Shown in pieces: positions 1 through 7,737 of a stretch of 41,769 nucleotides of DNA. The translations under genes and the position numbers were made by a program. Origin of the DNA: an uncultured Oscillospiraceae bacterium (GTDB lineage Bacteria; Bacillota; Clostridia; Oscillospirales; Oscillospiraceae); the NCBI GenBank assembly GCA_934646185.1, contig CAKUEH010000020.1, positions 1 through 41,769 of the forward strand, in the 5' to 3' direction. The notes beneath the pieces are model-generated. The model ran no database searches and had not been told where the DNA came from. It saw nothing but the letters and a program-made list of their open reading frames with translations. Every line of letters begins with the position of its first letter. The first letter of the stretch is position 1.

Positions 1-935
1 ATATCGAGCATGTTGCGCACCAGCCGCGAGAGCCTGCGCACCTCGCCGGAGACGATCTGCATGTAATGCTGCTGCTTTTCCGGCGGGATGGTGCCGTCGA
101 GCATGCCGTCGATATAACCGCCGATGGTGGTCATGGGCGTTTTCAGCTCATGCGAGACGTTCGCGACGAATTCCTGCCTACGCTGCTCGGATTTTTCCAG
201 AGAATCCGCCATGGTGTTGAAGGCGTTCGCCAGATCGACGACCTCCTCGCCGCAGCCGTCCGGCACCGTCACGCGGGTATCGAGCTCGCCCCGGCCAAAG
301 CGCCGGGCCGCGTCCGCAACCTTGGCCAGCGGCTGCGCCTGCTGGTGTGACAAAAACGTCGCCGCGGCCAGCGCCAGCACCAGCACGACGATCGCCACAT
401 AGAAAAACAGCGATGAGCTGCGCTTCATAAAGTCCGTGATCTGCGTCATGTCGGAGGAAATGACGACATAGCCGATGGTCTCGTCCGTGTCGCTCGAGAC
501 GATCGGCCTGCCCGCAATGTATCGCTTGCCGTCGTGGATCCCGTCCAGCGTTCCGACGCGGAACGTTTCTCCGCTCGCGTCGATCTCGGTGATGAGATTC
601 GCATCGACCTGACGGCCGATGTGCTCGCAGCTGAATTCGTCGCACGAGCATAAAACGATAAAGCCGTTTTCGTCGCAGACCAGCGCCTCCGCCTCGCCGA
701 CGTCGGAGAACAGGGACAGGCTCAGCCGGAAGTCCCAGTTTTCCTCCAGCTCGCCCGTCGAGTCATACGCCTCGGCCAGCGACGCGACGGCGGCGGCGTC
801 GGCGCTGAGCGTCTCTTTTTTATCGGCTTTCAGATACCCCAGCATCAGAAACCGGAACGAGACGCCCGTAAAGATCATACAGACCAGCAGCAGCGCCGCG
901 ATGAGGGCAAACTGCCGGCTGAACGTTGTTTTCAT
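1..935 (-). CDS. Sensor histidine kinase, 3' end beyond the window
   Basis: Membrane kinase of a two-component system, read here as 311 codons before the window edge. It has an N-terminal membrane helix (about residues 8-30), an extracytoplasmic sensor domain, and a second helix near residues 175-195. A HAMP-like linker follows, then the dimerisation and phosphoacceptor helix with VSHELKTPM, whose His is residue 262. The ATPase domain lies outside the window. The start ATG is 2 bp after the stop of the response regulator, so the pair is one operon with the regulator first. The sensor region contains a Cys-rich stretch (CSCDEFSC) that could bind metal or respond to redox; this is inference. 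Its signal is unknown. Confidence 0.9.
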   Translation of the reverse strand, partial: MKTTFSRQFALIAALLLVCMIFTGVSFRFLMLGYLKADKKETLSADAAAVASLAEAYDSTGELEENWDFRLSLSLFSDVGEAEALVCDENGFIVLCSCDEFSCEHIGRQVDANLITEIDASGETFRVGTLDGIHDGKRYIAGRPIVSSDTDETIGYVVISSDMTQITDFMKRSSSLFFYVAIVVLVLALAAATFLSHQQAQPLAKVADAARRFGRGELDTRVTVPDGCGEEVVDLANAFNTMADSLEKSEQRRQEFVANVSHELKTPMTTIGGYIDGMLDGTIPPEKQQHYMQIVSGEVRRLSRLVRNMLD

Positions 936-937
936 GG

Positions 938-1624
938 TTACAGAACCTCGAATTTATACCCGACGCCCCAGACCGTCTTGAGGCTCCACTTGTCCGACAC
1001 GCCCTCGAGCTTTTCGCGCAGGCGCTTGACATGGACGTCGACGGTGCGGCTGTCGCCGAAGTAATCGAAGCCCCAGACCTCGTCGAGCAGCTGGTTGCGC
1101 GTGAAGACGCGGTTCGGGCTGGAGGCCAGATGATACAGAAGCTCCATCTCCTTGGGCGGCGTCTCGATGCGCTTGCCGTCGACGATGAGCTCGAACGAGT
1201 CGAGGTCGATGATCAGCTTGTCAAAGACCAGACGGCGGGGCTTCGTCTTGTCGTCCTCGCCGCCCGCGCGGCGCAGAACGGCCTCGACTCTTGCCAGCAG
1301 CTCCTTCATTTCAAAGGGCTTGGTGAGATAGTCATCCGCGCCCTGCTTCAGACCCTGCACCTTGTCGTTCGTCTCGCCCTTGGCCGTGAGCATGATGACG
1401 GGGGTCTTGCTGTCCTGCCGGATGGTGCGCAGGACGCTCCATCCATCCATCACGGGCAGCATGATATCGAGCAGCACCAGATCGGGCCGGACCTGCCGGA
1501 ACAGGTCGATGCCCTGCCCGCCGTCGGAGGCGATGCGGGTGCTGTAGCCCTCTTTTTCAAGATACATCTGCACAAGTTCGGAGATATTCGGCTCGTCTTC
1601 GACGATCAGGATCGTTTTTGCCAT
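938..1624 (-). CDS. OmpR/PhoB-family response regulator
   Basis: DNA-binding response regulator of 228 residues, the usual family length. The receiver domain (about 1-120) has the acidic pocket E9/D10, phosphoacceptor D53, T80 and K102. The C-terminal winged helix (about 130-228) ends with the typical RTVDVHVKRLREKL recognition helix and a VWGVGYKF wing. It is first in the operon with the kinase at 1-935 and is presumably phosphorylated by it. The ribosome site is weak: GGGAG lies about 14 bp before the ATG. The arrangement resembles phosphate, envelope or antibiotic-stress systems, but the sequence does not say which. Confidence 0.95.
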   Translation of the reverse strand: MAKTILIVEDEPNISELVQMYLEKEGYSTRIASDGGQGIDLFRQVRPDLVLLDIMLPVMDGWSVLRTIRQDSKTPVIMLTAKGETNDKVQGLKQGADDYLTKPFEMKELLARVEAVLRRAGGEDDKTKPRRLVFDKLIIDLDSFELIVDGKRIETPPKEMELLYHLASSPNRVFTRNQLLDEVWGFDYFGDSRTVDVHVKRLREKLEGVSDKWSLKTVWGVGYKFEVL

Positions 1625-1662
1625 AGGAGAAGCGCGCTCCCTTCTGATACAATATAATAAAT

Positions 1663-1693
1663 ATTATACTGCCGCTCCGTGCGTTTGCGTGAA
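1663..1693 (-). promoter_or_regulatory. Possible promoter of the two-component operon
   Basis: On the minus strand a perfect TATAAT (1663-1668) is preceded by TTCACG (1688-1693) with a 19-bp spacer. The spacer is long, so the -35 assignment is weak. Confidence 0.35.
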
Positions 1694-1789
1694 CATTTTG
1701 TAAAATCCGGCGCGGCAGTTTTTTCGGTTTCCGTTTTTGCCGGTTCTGTGGTATGATAATCAAAATCATGATACATGGAGGAACCCCCG

Positions 1790-3388
1790 ATGATCCGCAT
1801 CCGCGATCTCTCTTTGCCGCCGGACGGCGATATGGCCCGGCTCGTGCAGGCCGCCGCGCGGCAGCTGCGCATCTCTCCGAACGAGATCAAGCAGCTGGAC
1901 CTGAAGAAAAAGTCCGTCGACGCGCGCAAAAAAAACGACGTGCGCATCATCTACACCGTCGACGCGGCCGTGAAGGGCCGGGAGGATAAAATTCTCAAAA
2001 TAGCCCACAGCCCGAAGGCGTCCATTGCGCGCGACACGCTTTACCGCGTTCCGCAGCCGCAGACGCTGCCGGACGACCGGCCCGTTATCGTGGGCTTCGG
2101 CCCGGCGGGGATGTTCGCCGCGCTGGTCCTCAGCATGGCGGGGCTCCGCCCGATCGTGCTTGAGCGCGGACAGGACGCGAAAACGCGGCACGAGACCGTG
2201 CTGCGCTTCTGGCAGACCGGCGCGCTTGACCCGGAGTGCAACGTGCAGTTCGGAGAAGGAGGCGCGGGCACGTTTTCGGACGGAAAGCTGAACACCGGCG
2301 TCAAAAACGAGCGCATCGGCTGGATTTTGGAGCAGTTTGCCGAGGCCGGAGCCAGCGCCGACATTTTATACGACGCCAAGCCCCATATCGGCACGGACGA
2401 GCTGGTCACGGTCGTGCAGAACCTGCGGGAGAAGATCCTGCACTACGGCGGCGAGGTCCGCTTCGGTACGAAGCTGACCGGCCTCGAGACGGAAAACGGC
2501 CGGATCACGGCCGTCCGCGCCGAACACGCGGGCGGGGAAATCATAATCCCGGCCTCCCGCGTCCTGCTTGCCATCGGGCACAGCGCGCGCGACACGTTCG
2601 AGGCGCTGCACCGCGCAGGGATCCCGATGGAGCCGAAGCCATTTTCCATGGGCGTGCGCATCGAGCACCCGCAGCGGCAGATCAACGAGAGCCAGTACGG
2701 CCCCTTTGCGGACGCGCCGGGGCTCGGCGCGGCGGATTACAAGCTGAATGTGCAGCTGCCGGGCGGCGGCTCGGCCTATACCTTCTGCATGTGCCCGGGC
2801 GGGTATGTCGTCGCGGCGGCGTCCGAGGCGGGCGGCGTCGTGACGAACGGCATGTCCGACCACGCGCGTGACGGCGAAAACGCGAACGCGGCCCTGCTCG
2901 TCACGCTGAACCCCGCGGATTTCCCGGACAAGTCCGCGCTCGGCGGCATGTACTGGCAGCGGCAGATCGAGCAGGCGGCCTTCCGCGCGGGCGGGAGCAA
3001 TTATCATGCGCCCGCGCAGCTCGTCGGCGATTTCCTGAAAAAACAGCCCTCGCAGGCGCTGGGAAGCGTTCAGCCGACCTACCAGCCCGGCGTGACGCTC
3101 TGCGAGCTGCACAAGGTCTTGCCGGAGCGCATCACCTCCGTGCTCGAACAGGCCCTGCTGGAGCTGGACAGGCGCCTGCACGGCTTTGCCCGCCCGGACG
3201 CCGTCCTGACCGCGCCGGAGACGCGCAGCTCGTCGCCCGTGCGCATTCTGCGCGACGAGACGCGGCAGTCGCGCCTGCGCGGCCTGTACCCCTGCGGAGA
3301 GGGCGCGGGCTACGCCGGCGGCATCACCTCCGCCGCGCTGGACGGCATGCTGACGGCGGAAGCGATCATCAACGAACTGAAAGGATGA
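1790..3388 (+). CDS. FAD-dependent oxidoreductase (COG2509-like, uncharacterised)
   Basis: Predicted flavoprotein of 532 residues. An N-terminal basic region (about 1-80) precedes a Rossmann FAD-binding motif VGFGPAGMFAA and a C-terminal LYPCGEGAGYAGG segment that closes the FAD site. This is the layout of the large 'NAD(FAD)-utilising dehydrogenase' family, whose substrate is not established. The start chosen is the ATG at 1790, because GGAGG at 1777-1781 lies 8 bp upstream. An in-frame ATG at 1775 overlaps that ribosome site and is unlikely to be used. The stop overlaps the start of the next gene (ATGA), which suggests translational coupling. Confidence 0.88.
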   Translation: MIRIRDLSLPPDGDMARLVQAAARQLRISPNEIKQLDLKKKSVDARKKNDVRIIYTVDAAVKGREDKILKIAHSPKASIARDTLYRVPQPQTLPDDRPVIVGFGPAGMFAALVLSMAGLRPIVLERGQDAKTRHETVLRFWQTGALDPECNVQFGEGGAGTFSDGKLNTGVKNERIGWILEQFAEAGASADILYDAKPHIGTDELVTVVQNLREKILHYGGEVRFGTKLTGLETENGRITAVRAEHAGGEIIIPASRVLLAIGHSARDTFEALHRAGIPMEPKPFSMGVRIEHPQRQINESQYGPFADAPGLGAADYKLNVQLPGGGSAYTFCMCPGGYVVAAASEAGGVVTNGMSDHARDGENANAALLVTLNPADFPDKSALGGMYWQRQIEQAAFRAGGSNYHAPAQLVGDFLKKQPSQALGSVQPTYQPGVTLCELHKVLPERITSVLEQALLELDRRLHGFARPDAVLTAPETRSSSPVRILRDETRQSRLRGLYPCGEGAGYAGGITSAALDGMLTAEAIINELKG

Positions 3389-3627
3389 AGCATATGGCAC
3401 AGATCATTCCCTTTCCCGCGGACGCGGAGCAGCCGGAGCTGGAGACGCTCTCCCGCGAGGAGCTTCTCGCGCTCGCGCAGGAGCTGCGAGAAAAGCTCGC
3501 GGCGCTGGACGCACGCGAGCCGGAGGATATGATGAGCAAGGCGTATGAACGCTGGGGCGAGCGCCACGAGGCGCTCGAGGACGCGCTCGACGATCTGCTG
3601 GAGCTGCTGGACGAGACAGAGCCTTGA
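3385..3627 (+). CDS. Small acidic helical protein, unknown function
   Basis: 80 residues, very rich in Glu, Leu and Ala after a short MAQIIPFP segment. It is predicted to form one long helix or helical hairpin with coiled-coil character (ELREKLAALDA, EALEDALDDLLELLD). It starts in an ATGA overlap with the upstream flavoprotein gene, so it is probably co-translated and may be a partner of it. A second in-frame ATG at 3394 is a possible alternative start. I do not recognise a family. A strong terminator follows directly. Confidence 0.7.
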   Translation: MKHMAQIIPFPADAEQPELETLSREELLALAQELREKLAALDAREPEDMMSKAYERWGERHEALEDALDDLLELLDETEP

Positions 3628-3630
3628 CGT

Positions 3631-3667
3631 CAGGAGCCGCCCCATCCGGGGCGGCTCCTGGTTTTTT
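3631..3667 (+). terminator. Intrinsic terminator
   Basis: A 13-bp GC-rich stem (3631-3643 with 3648-3660, loop ATCC) is followed by GTTTTTT. It ends the flavoprotein operon. It lies between convergent genes, but only the plus strand has a clear T tract. Confidence 0.9.
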
Positions 3668-5033
3668 ATTCGACCGGCAGCTCCTGCCGGACGCGGGCGG
3701 CCTGACGGCGTCTGGCGTTCAGACAGCCGTAGAAGCCGGGGACGAGGAAGCAGTCGGCCAGCAGCCACGCAAGCGGGCTTGCCAGACAGGCCGCGTCAAA
3801 GCCGAACGCCGGCACAGCCCAAAGACTCACGGCTGTGCGCGCGAGCATTTCCAGAAGGCCGGAGATCAGCGACAGACGGCTGTAGCCCATGCCCTGAATG
3901 GACAGGCGCAGCACGTTGACGGCCAGCAGCAGCGGCGTTGCATAGGCATAGGCGACGCTCAGCTGCTGCGTGTAGTCCATGACGCTCGCCGCCTCGTCCG
4001 CGTTCATGAACAGAAGCGACAGATACCGCGTGCCGAACTGCGCGACCAGCACGAACAGAACGCAGTACAGGATCCCAATGAACATGCAGGCATACGTTCC
4101 CTGTTTGATGCGGTCATACTTGCCCGCGCCGAGATTCTGCCCCGTGAAATTCGTGGCCGCCATGGCCAGCGCGTCAAACGGGCAGGCCAGCAGCGTATAG
4201 ATCTTTCCCGCCACCGCGACGCCCGACACGCACACCGCACCGAGAGAATTGACGGCGCTCTGCAGCACAACGGAGCCGATGGCCGTGATGGAAAACTGCA
4301 GTCCGACCGGAACGCCCATGCCGAGCAGGCGCATGGCCTCCGGCCGGCTGGTCTTCCAGTCGTCCTTTTCCATGTGCAGGACAGGGAAGCGCTTTTTGAG
4401 ATACCAGACGCACAGCAGACCCGAGCCGAGCTGCGAGACGACCGTCGCGATCGCCGCGCCCGCCACGCCCATGCCGAGCACGCAGACCGTCAGCAGATCG
4501 AGCACGATATTGATGAACGAGGCCGCGGCCAGGAACCACACCGGCGATTTGCTGTCGCCCAGCGCGCGCAGGACGCACGCGCCCATATTATAAAGGATCG
4601 TCGTGGGGATGCCGATGAAAATGATGAAGATATAGTCGAACGCATAGCCCATCTGCTCCTCCGGCGTGCCCATGAGGCGCAGAAGCCCGCGCGTAGCCGG
4701 AAGCGTCACGGCCAGCAGCAGCGCCGACATGATGAGCCCCAGCCAGACGCAGCCCGCCACATACCGGCGCAGCTGCCGGTATTCGCCCGCGCCGAACGCC
4801 TGCGCCAGCGGAATGGCCATGCCGGTACAAAGACCGCTGCAAAAGCCGATCACGAGAAAGTTGACCGACCCCGTCGCCCCGACGCCGCCCAGCGCCATGA
4901 CGCCCAGCGCGTGGCCGACGATGGCCGTGTCGACCAGAGAATATACCTGCTGCAAAAGAAGCCCGAACAGCACGGGAACAGCAAACTGCCAGATCCGTGA
5001 AAGCGGCTTTCCAACTGTCAGATCCTGTGTCAT
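3666..5033 (-). CDS. MATE-family multidrug/toxin efflux transporter
   Basis: 455-residue polytopic membrane protein with about 12 hydrophobic segments. It begins with the MATE signature LSRIWQFAVPVLFGLLLQQVYSLVD followed by IVGHALG. MATE proteins exchange Na+ or H+ for organic cations, drugs or metabolites, so this is probably an exporter in the cytoplasmic membrane with unknown substrate. Of the nearby ATGs, the one at 5033 is preferred because it lies 9 bp from AGGAGG; the ATG at 5039 is only 3 bp away. It appears monocistronic and has its own promoter. Confidence 0.93.
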   Translation of the reverse strand: MTQDLTVGKPLSRIWQFAVPVLFGLLLQQVYSLVDTAIVGHALGVMALGGVGATGSVNFLVIGFCSGLCTGMAIPLAQAFGAGEYRQLRRYVAGCVWLGLIMSALLLAVTLPATRGLLRLMGTPEEQMGYAFDYIFIIFIGIPTTILYNMGACVLRALGDSKSPVWFLAAASFINIVLDLLTVCVLGMGVAGAAIATVVSQLGSGLLCVWYLKKRFPVLHMEKDDWKTSRPEAMRLLGMGVPVGLQFSITAIGSVVLQSAVNSLGAVCVSGVAVAGKIYTLLACPFDALAMAATNFTGQNLGAGKYDRIKQGTYACMFIGILYCVLFVLVAQFGTRYLSLLFMNADEAASVMDYTQQLSVAYAYATPLLLAVNVLRLSIQGMGYSRLSLISGLLEMLARTAVSLWAVPAFGFDAACLASPLAWLLADCFLVPGFYGCLNARRRQAARVRQELPVE

Positions 5034-5065
5034 ATACATGCCCCTCCTTTTTGTCACGGATACTC

Positions 5066-5093
5066 GTTATATCATATTTTTTCAAATTGTCAA
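5066..5093 (-). promoter_or_regulatory. Promoter of the MATE gene
   Basis: Minus strand TTGACA (5088-5093), 16-bp spacer, TATAAC (5066-5071), about 35 bp before the start codon. Confidence 0.75.
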
Positions 5094-5306
5094 TTCATTT
5101 TTGTACGCTCCGGACGATTCGGTGCTATCGTTTTTGTGTATAACGAACATAAGCCTATGCGCAGGCTCCCGCAAAGTTTTTTCATGCTTTCTTTACAATT
5201 CGTTTTCATATTTTTCAGCGTTATTTCAGAATCGTGCGGTATGCTAAAGGCACAAAAACAAAAGACCCACACGCACCGCACGGTGCGCGGAAAGGAGAGT
5301 TTCAAT

Positions 5307-6701
5307 ATGTCTGAAGTATTCAACAGCAATGACTATTCATCGGAACCCAACCAGCAACCGTCCAATTCCTATTCGTACAGCTTTGAGCAGTCCGCCGCGC
5401 AGCCGCAGCCGTCCGCTCCGGCGCCCGGTCAGAAGAAAAAGAGCGGGAAGGCCGGCAAGGTCGTCGCGCTGCTGCTGGCCTGCGCGCTGGTCGGCGGAGG
5501 CTCCGGCTTCGGCGCGGCAGCGCTGATGCAGAAGAACGCGGCGCAGCCGCAGAGCACAACGCAGGCTTCCTCCGACGCCTCCGTCATGCTCGAGGGCAAG
5601 CGTCAGACGGCGGCCCTGCAGGTCGCGTCCGTCGACACCGGCAAGGCACTCACGCCGAGCGAGGTCTACGCGCAGAACGTGAATTCCACCGTCGGCATCA
5701 CGACCTCCATCACCACCAACTACTTCGGCTACCAGACCACGGCGGCCGCGGCCGGCTCCGGCTTCATTCTGACGCAGGACGGCTATATCCTCACCAACTA
5801 TCACGTCGTCGAGAATTCCAGTTCCATCAAGGTCACGACCTACGACGGCACCAGCTATGACGCGCAGCTCATCGGCTACGACGAGAGCAACGACATCGCC
5901 GTTCTGAAGATCGACGCGACGGATCTGACGCCGGTCGTTCTGGGCGATTCCGATACGCTGAACGTCGGCGATACCGTCGTCGCCATCGGCAACCCGCTCG
6001 GCGAGCTGACGTTCTCGCTCACGACCGGCGCGGTCAGCGCGCTTGACCGGCCTGTGACCTTCTCCACCGGCACGACCATGAACCTCATTCAGACCGACTG
6101 CGCCATCAACTCCGGCAACTCCGGCGGCGCGCTGTTCAACCTCTACGGCGAGGTCATCGGCATCACGAACGCGAAATACTCCTCCTCCGGCTCGTCGTCC
6201 GAGGCGTCCATCGACAACATCGGCTTCGCCATCCCGATCGATCAGGTCCGCTCGATCTTTGAGTCGATCATCACGAACGGCTATATCGTAAAGCCCTACA
6301 TCGGCGTGACTGTCTCCGACGTGTCCTCCGAGAGCCAGAGCTACGGTCTGCCGCAGGGCGCCGCTGTCCGCTCCGTCACGGAAAACGGCCCGGCTGCCGA
6401 GGCAGGTCTGCAGGAAAATGACATCATCACTACCGCGAACGGCGAAACGATCACCGGCAGCAGCGATCTGGTCAAGCTCGTCAAGGCTTCCGCCGCAGGC
6501 GACACGCTGGAGCTGACCGTCTACCGTCAGGGCCAGACGCTGACCCTCACGCTGACCATCGGTGAACAGAAGACCGACGCGCTGCCCGCCCAGACCACCG
6601 AAGATACCCAGCAGTCTCAGCAGGACTATTATGGCAACGGCGGCCAGTCCGGCGATCAGTTCGGCGGCTCGTGGCCCTTCAGCTTCGGCTTCGGCGGCTG
6701 A
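5307..6701 (+). CDS. HtrA/DegP-like membrane-anchored serine protease with PDZ domain
   Basis: 464-residue S1C-family protease for surface protein quality control. A low-complexity cytoplasmic tail rich in Ser, Gln and Pro precedes a single membrane helix (VVALLLACALVGGG, about residues 52-75), so the protease faces outward. The trypsin-like domain carries the triad H166 (NYHVVEN), D196 (SNDIAVLK) and S272 (GNSGGAL). One PDZ domain follows (about 330-425) and then a disordered Gln/Gly-rich tail. The start is the ATG at 5307 with AAAGGAG 10 bp upstream; the reading frame stays open further upstream but that part has no protease-family features. A terminator follows at 6775. Confidence 0.95.
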   Translation: MSEVFNSNDYSSEPNQQPSNSYSYSFEQSAAQPQPSAPAPGQKKKSGKAGKVVALLLACALVGGGSGFGAAALMQKNAAQPQSTTQASSDASVMLEGKRQTAALQVASVDTGKALTPSEVYAQNVNSTVGITTSITTNYFGYQTTAAAAGSGFILTQDGYILTNYHVVENSSSIKVTTYDGTSYDAQLIGYDESNDIAVLKIDATDLTPVVLGDSDTLNVGDTVVAIGNPLGELTFSLTTGAVSALDRPVTFSTGTTMNLIQTDCAINSGNSGGALFNLYGEVIGITNAKYSSSGSSSEASIDNIGFAIPIDQVRSIFESIITNGYIVKPYIGVTVSDVSSESQSYGLPQGAAVRSVTENGPAAEAGLQENDIITTANGETITGSSDLVKLVKASAAGDTLELTVYRQGQTLTLTLTIGEQKTDALPAQTTEDTQQSQQDYYGNGGQSGDQFGGSWPFSFGFGG

Positions 6702-6774
6702 GACACCCCTGATAATACCCGTTTCTGACCGGTTTCTTCTCTTTACTCCTCCACGATTTCTTCCTTCCGGTCAT

Positions 6775-6814
6775 AAACCGGCGGACGCTGCACCCGCAGC
6801 GCCCGCCGGTTTTT
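6775..6814 (+). terminator. Intrinsic terminator after the HtrA gene
   Basis: Stem CCGGCGG-A-CGCTG pairs with CAGCG-C-CCGCCGG and is followed by TTTTT. It may also serve the leftward exonuclease gene, since A residues precede the stem. Confidence 0.85.
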
Positions 6815-6857
6815 ATGTCTGATGATCGCTCCGCCGCTTCCAAACAAGCCGCCGCGC

Positions 6858-7427
6858 CTATACGGCGCGGTACGGAAGCGTTTTCCGGTCCGCGAAGCGG
6901 TAGGTGCGCAGAAACGGCTCCAGGCGCAGGCCCTTTTGCAGATAGTCGAGCAGCAAAAGCGCGCAGGCGCGGCTGTCGCTGCCGGCGTTGTGGTGGTCGA
7001 GCTCGAGCCGCAGATGCTCGCAGAGCGTGTTCAGCTTGTGGTTCTGCAGATACGGGTACGCTCTGCGGCCCATCTGGCAGGTACACAGATACGCGGCCTC
7101 CGGCTTCCAGTCGATGTGATAATCGTGCAGACAGCTGGCCAGCACCCGCAGATCGAACGGCGCGTTGTGCGCGACCAGCACGCTGTTTCGGAGCATCGGC
7201 TCCAGCAGCTGCCAGAGCGCGGGGAAATCCGGCTGGCCGCGCTCCATCTCCGGCGTAATGCCGGTCAGCGCGATGTTGAACGGGTCAAAATGCGTCTGCG
7301 GATCGACGAGCGTATAGAGCTCCTGCACGATCTGCCCGCCTTCGATCACGCTCACGCCGATGGCGCTCATGCGCCGGTTCTGCGCGTTCGGCGTCTCCAC
7401 GTCGAACGCGACGTAGCGTTCTTCCAT
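6858..7427 (-). CDS. DEDDh 3'-5' exonuclease, DnaQ-like
   Basis: 189-residue exonuclease of the DnaQ/PolIII-epsilon fold. The three ExoI-III motifs are visible: FDVET (D9 and E11, metal ligands), HNAPFDLRVL, and HNAGSDSRA with the catalytic His and final Asp. It is a stand-alone domain, so it may trim DNA or RNA rather than proofread within a polymerase. It lies downstream of ferredoxin but has its own promoter overlapping the ferredoxin stop codon, so the two need not be co-regulated. Confidence 0.9.
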   Translation of the reverse strand: MEERYVAFDVETPNAQNRRMSAIGVSVIEGGQIVQELYTLVDPQTHFDPFNIALTGITPEMERGQPDFPALWQLLEPMLRNSVLVAHNAPFDLRVLASCLHDYHIDWKPEAAYLCTCQMGRRAYPYLQNHKLNTLCEHLRLELDHHNAGSDSRACALLLLDYLQKGLRLEPFLRTYRFADRKTLPYRAV

Positions 7428-7456
7428 ACTTCCACCCCATTTGACAGGATGGGATC

Positions 7457-7485
7457 AGTATAGCAGATTTTCTTCCCCTTGTCAG
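7457..7485 (-). promoter_or_regulatory. Promoter of the exonuclease gene
   Basis: Minus strand CTGACA (7480-7485), 17-bp spacer, TATACT (7457-7462). The -35 hexamer overlaps the ferredoxin stop codon. Confidence 0.7.
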
Positions 7486-7670
7486 CCCTCTTCGATCGCG
7501 CTCGTCGGGCAGGCGTCCATGGCCTCGGCGGCGGACGCCTGCGCCTCCTCCGGCACGGGGCCGGGCTTTGCTTCGGCAAAGCCGCTGTCCTTGAGAGAAA
7601 AGACCTCCGGGCACGTTTCCGCGCACAGCCCGCAGCCGATGCAGGTGTCTTCGTTTACATGATAGTGCAT
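7482..7670 (-). CDS. Ferredoxin, single [4Fe-4S] type
   Basis: 62-residue acidic electron carrier. CIGCGLC plus a following CP motif (AETCPE) and the distal ACPTSAI cysteine give one [4Fe-4S] cluster. The second four-cysteine set of a 2x[4Fe-4S] clostridial ferredoxin is missing, so it resembles the Bacillus/Thermotoga one-cluster type. It probably transfers low-potential electrons in anaerobic metabolism. No partner enzyme is adjacent, so the specific redox partner cannot be inferred. Confidence 0.93.
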   Translation of the reverse strand: MHYHVNEDTCIGCGLCAETCPEVFSLKDSGFAEAKPGPVPEEAQASAAEAMDACPTSAIEEG

Positions 7671-7684
7671 ATGGTTCTCCTTCC

Positions 7685-7720
7685 AAAAAAACTGAGCCAG
7701 CCGGGGTCTCCGGCTGGCTC
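7685..7720 (-). terminator. Intrinsic terminator of the P-type ATPase gene
   Basis: An 11-bp perfect stem (7694-7704 with 7710-7720, loop of 5) is followed, on the minus strand, by AGTTTTTTT. It separates the ATPase gene from ferredoxin. Confidence 0.88.
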
Positions 7721-7737
7721 TAGTATTTGCGGATTTT

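Noticed and set aside
3624..5000. 458-codon plus-strand open frame opposite the MATE gene
   Set aside because: His/Arg/Asp-rich shadow of a well-defined minus-strand membrane protein, as often seen in GC-rich DNA.
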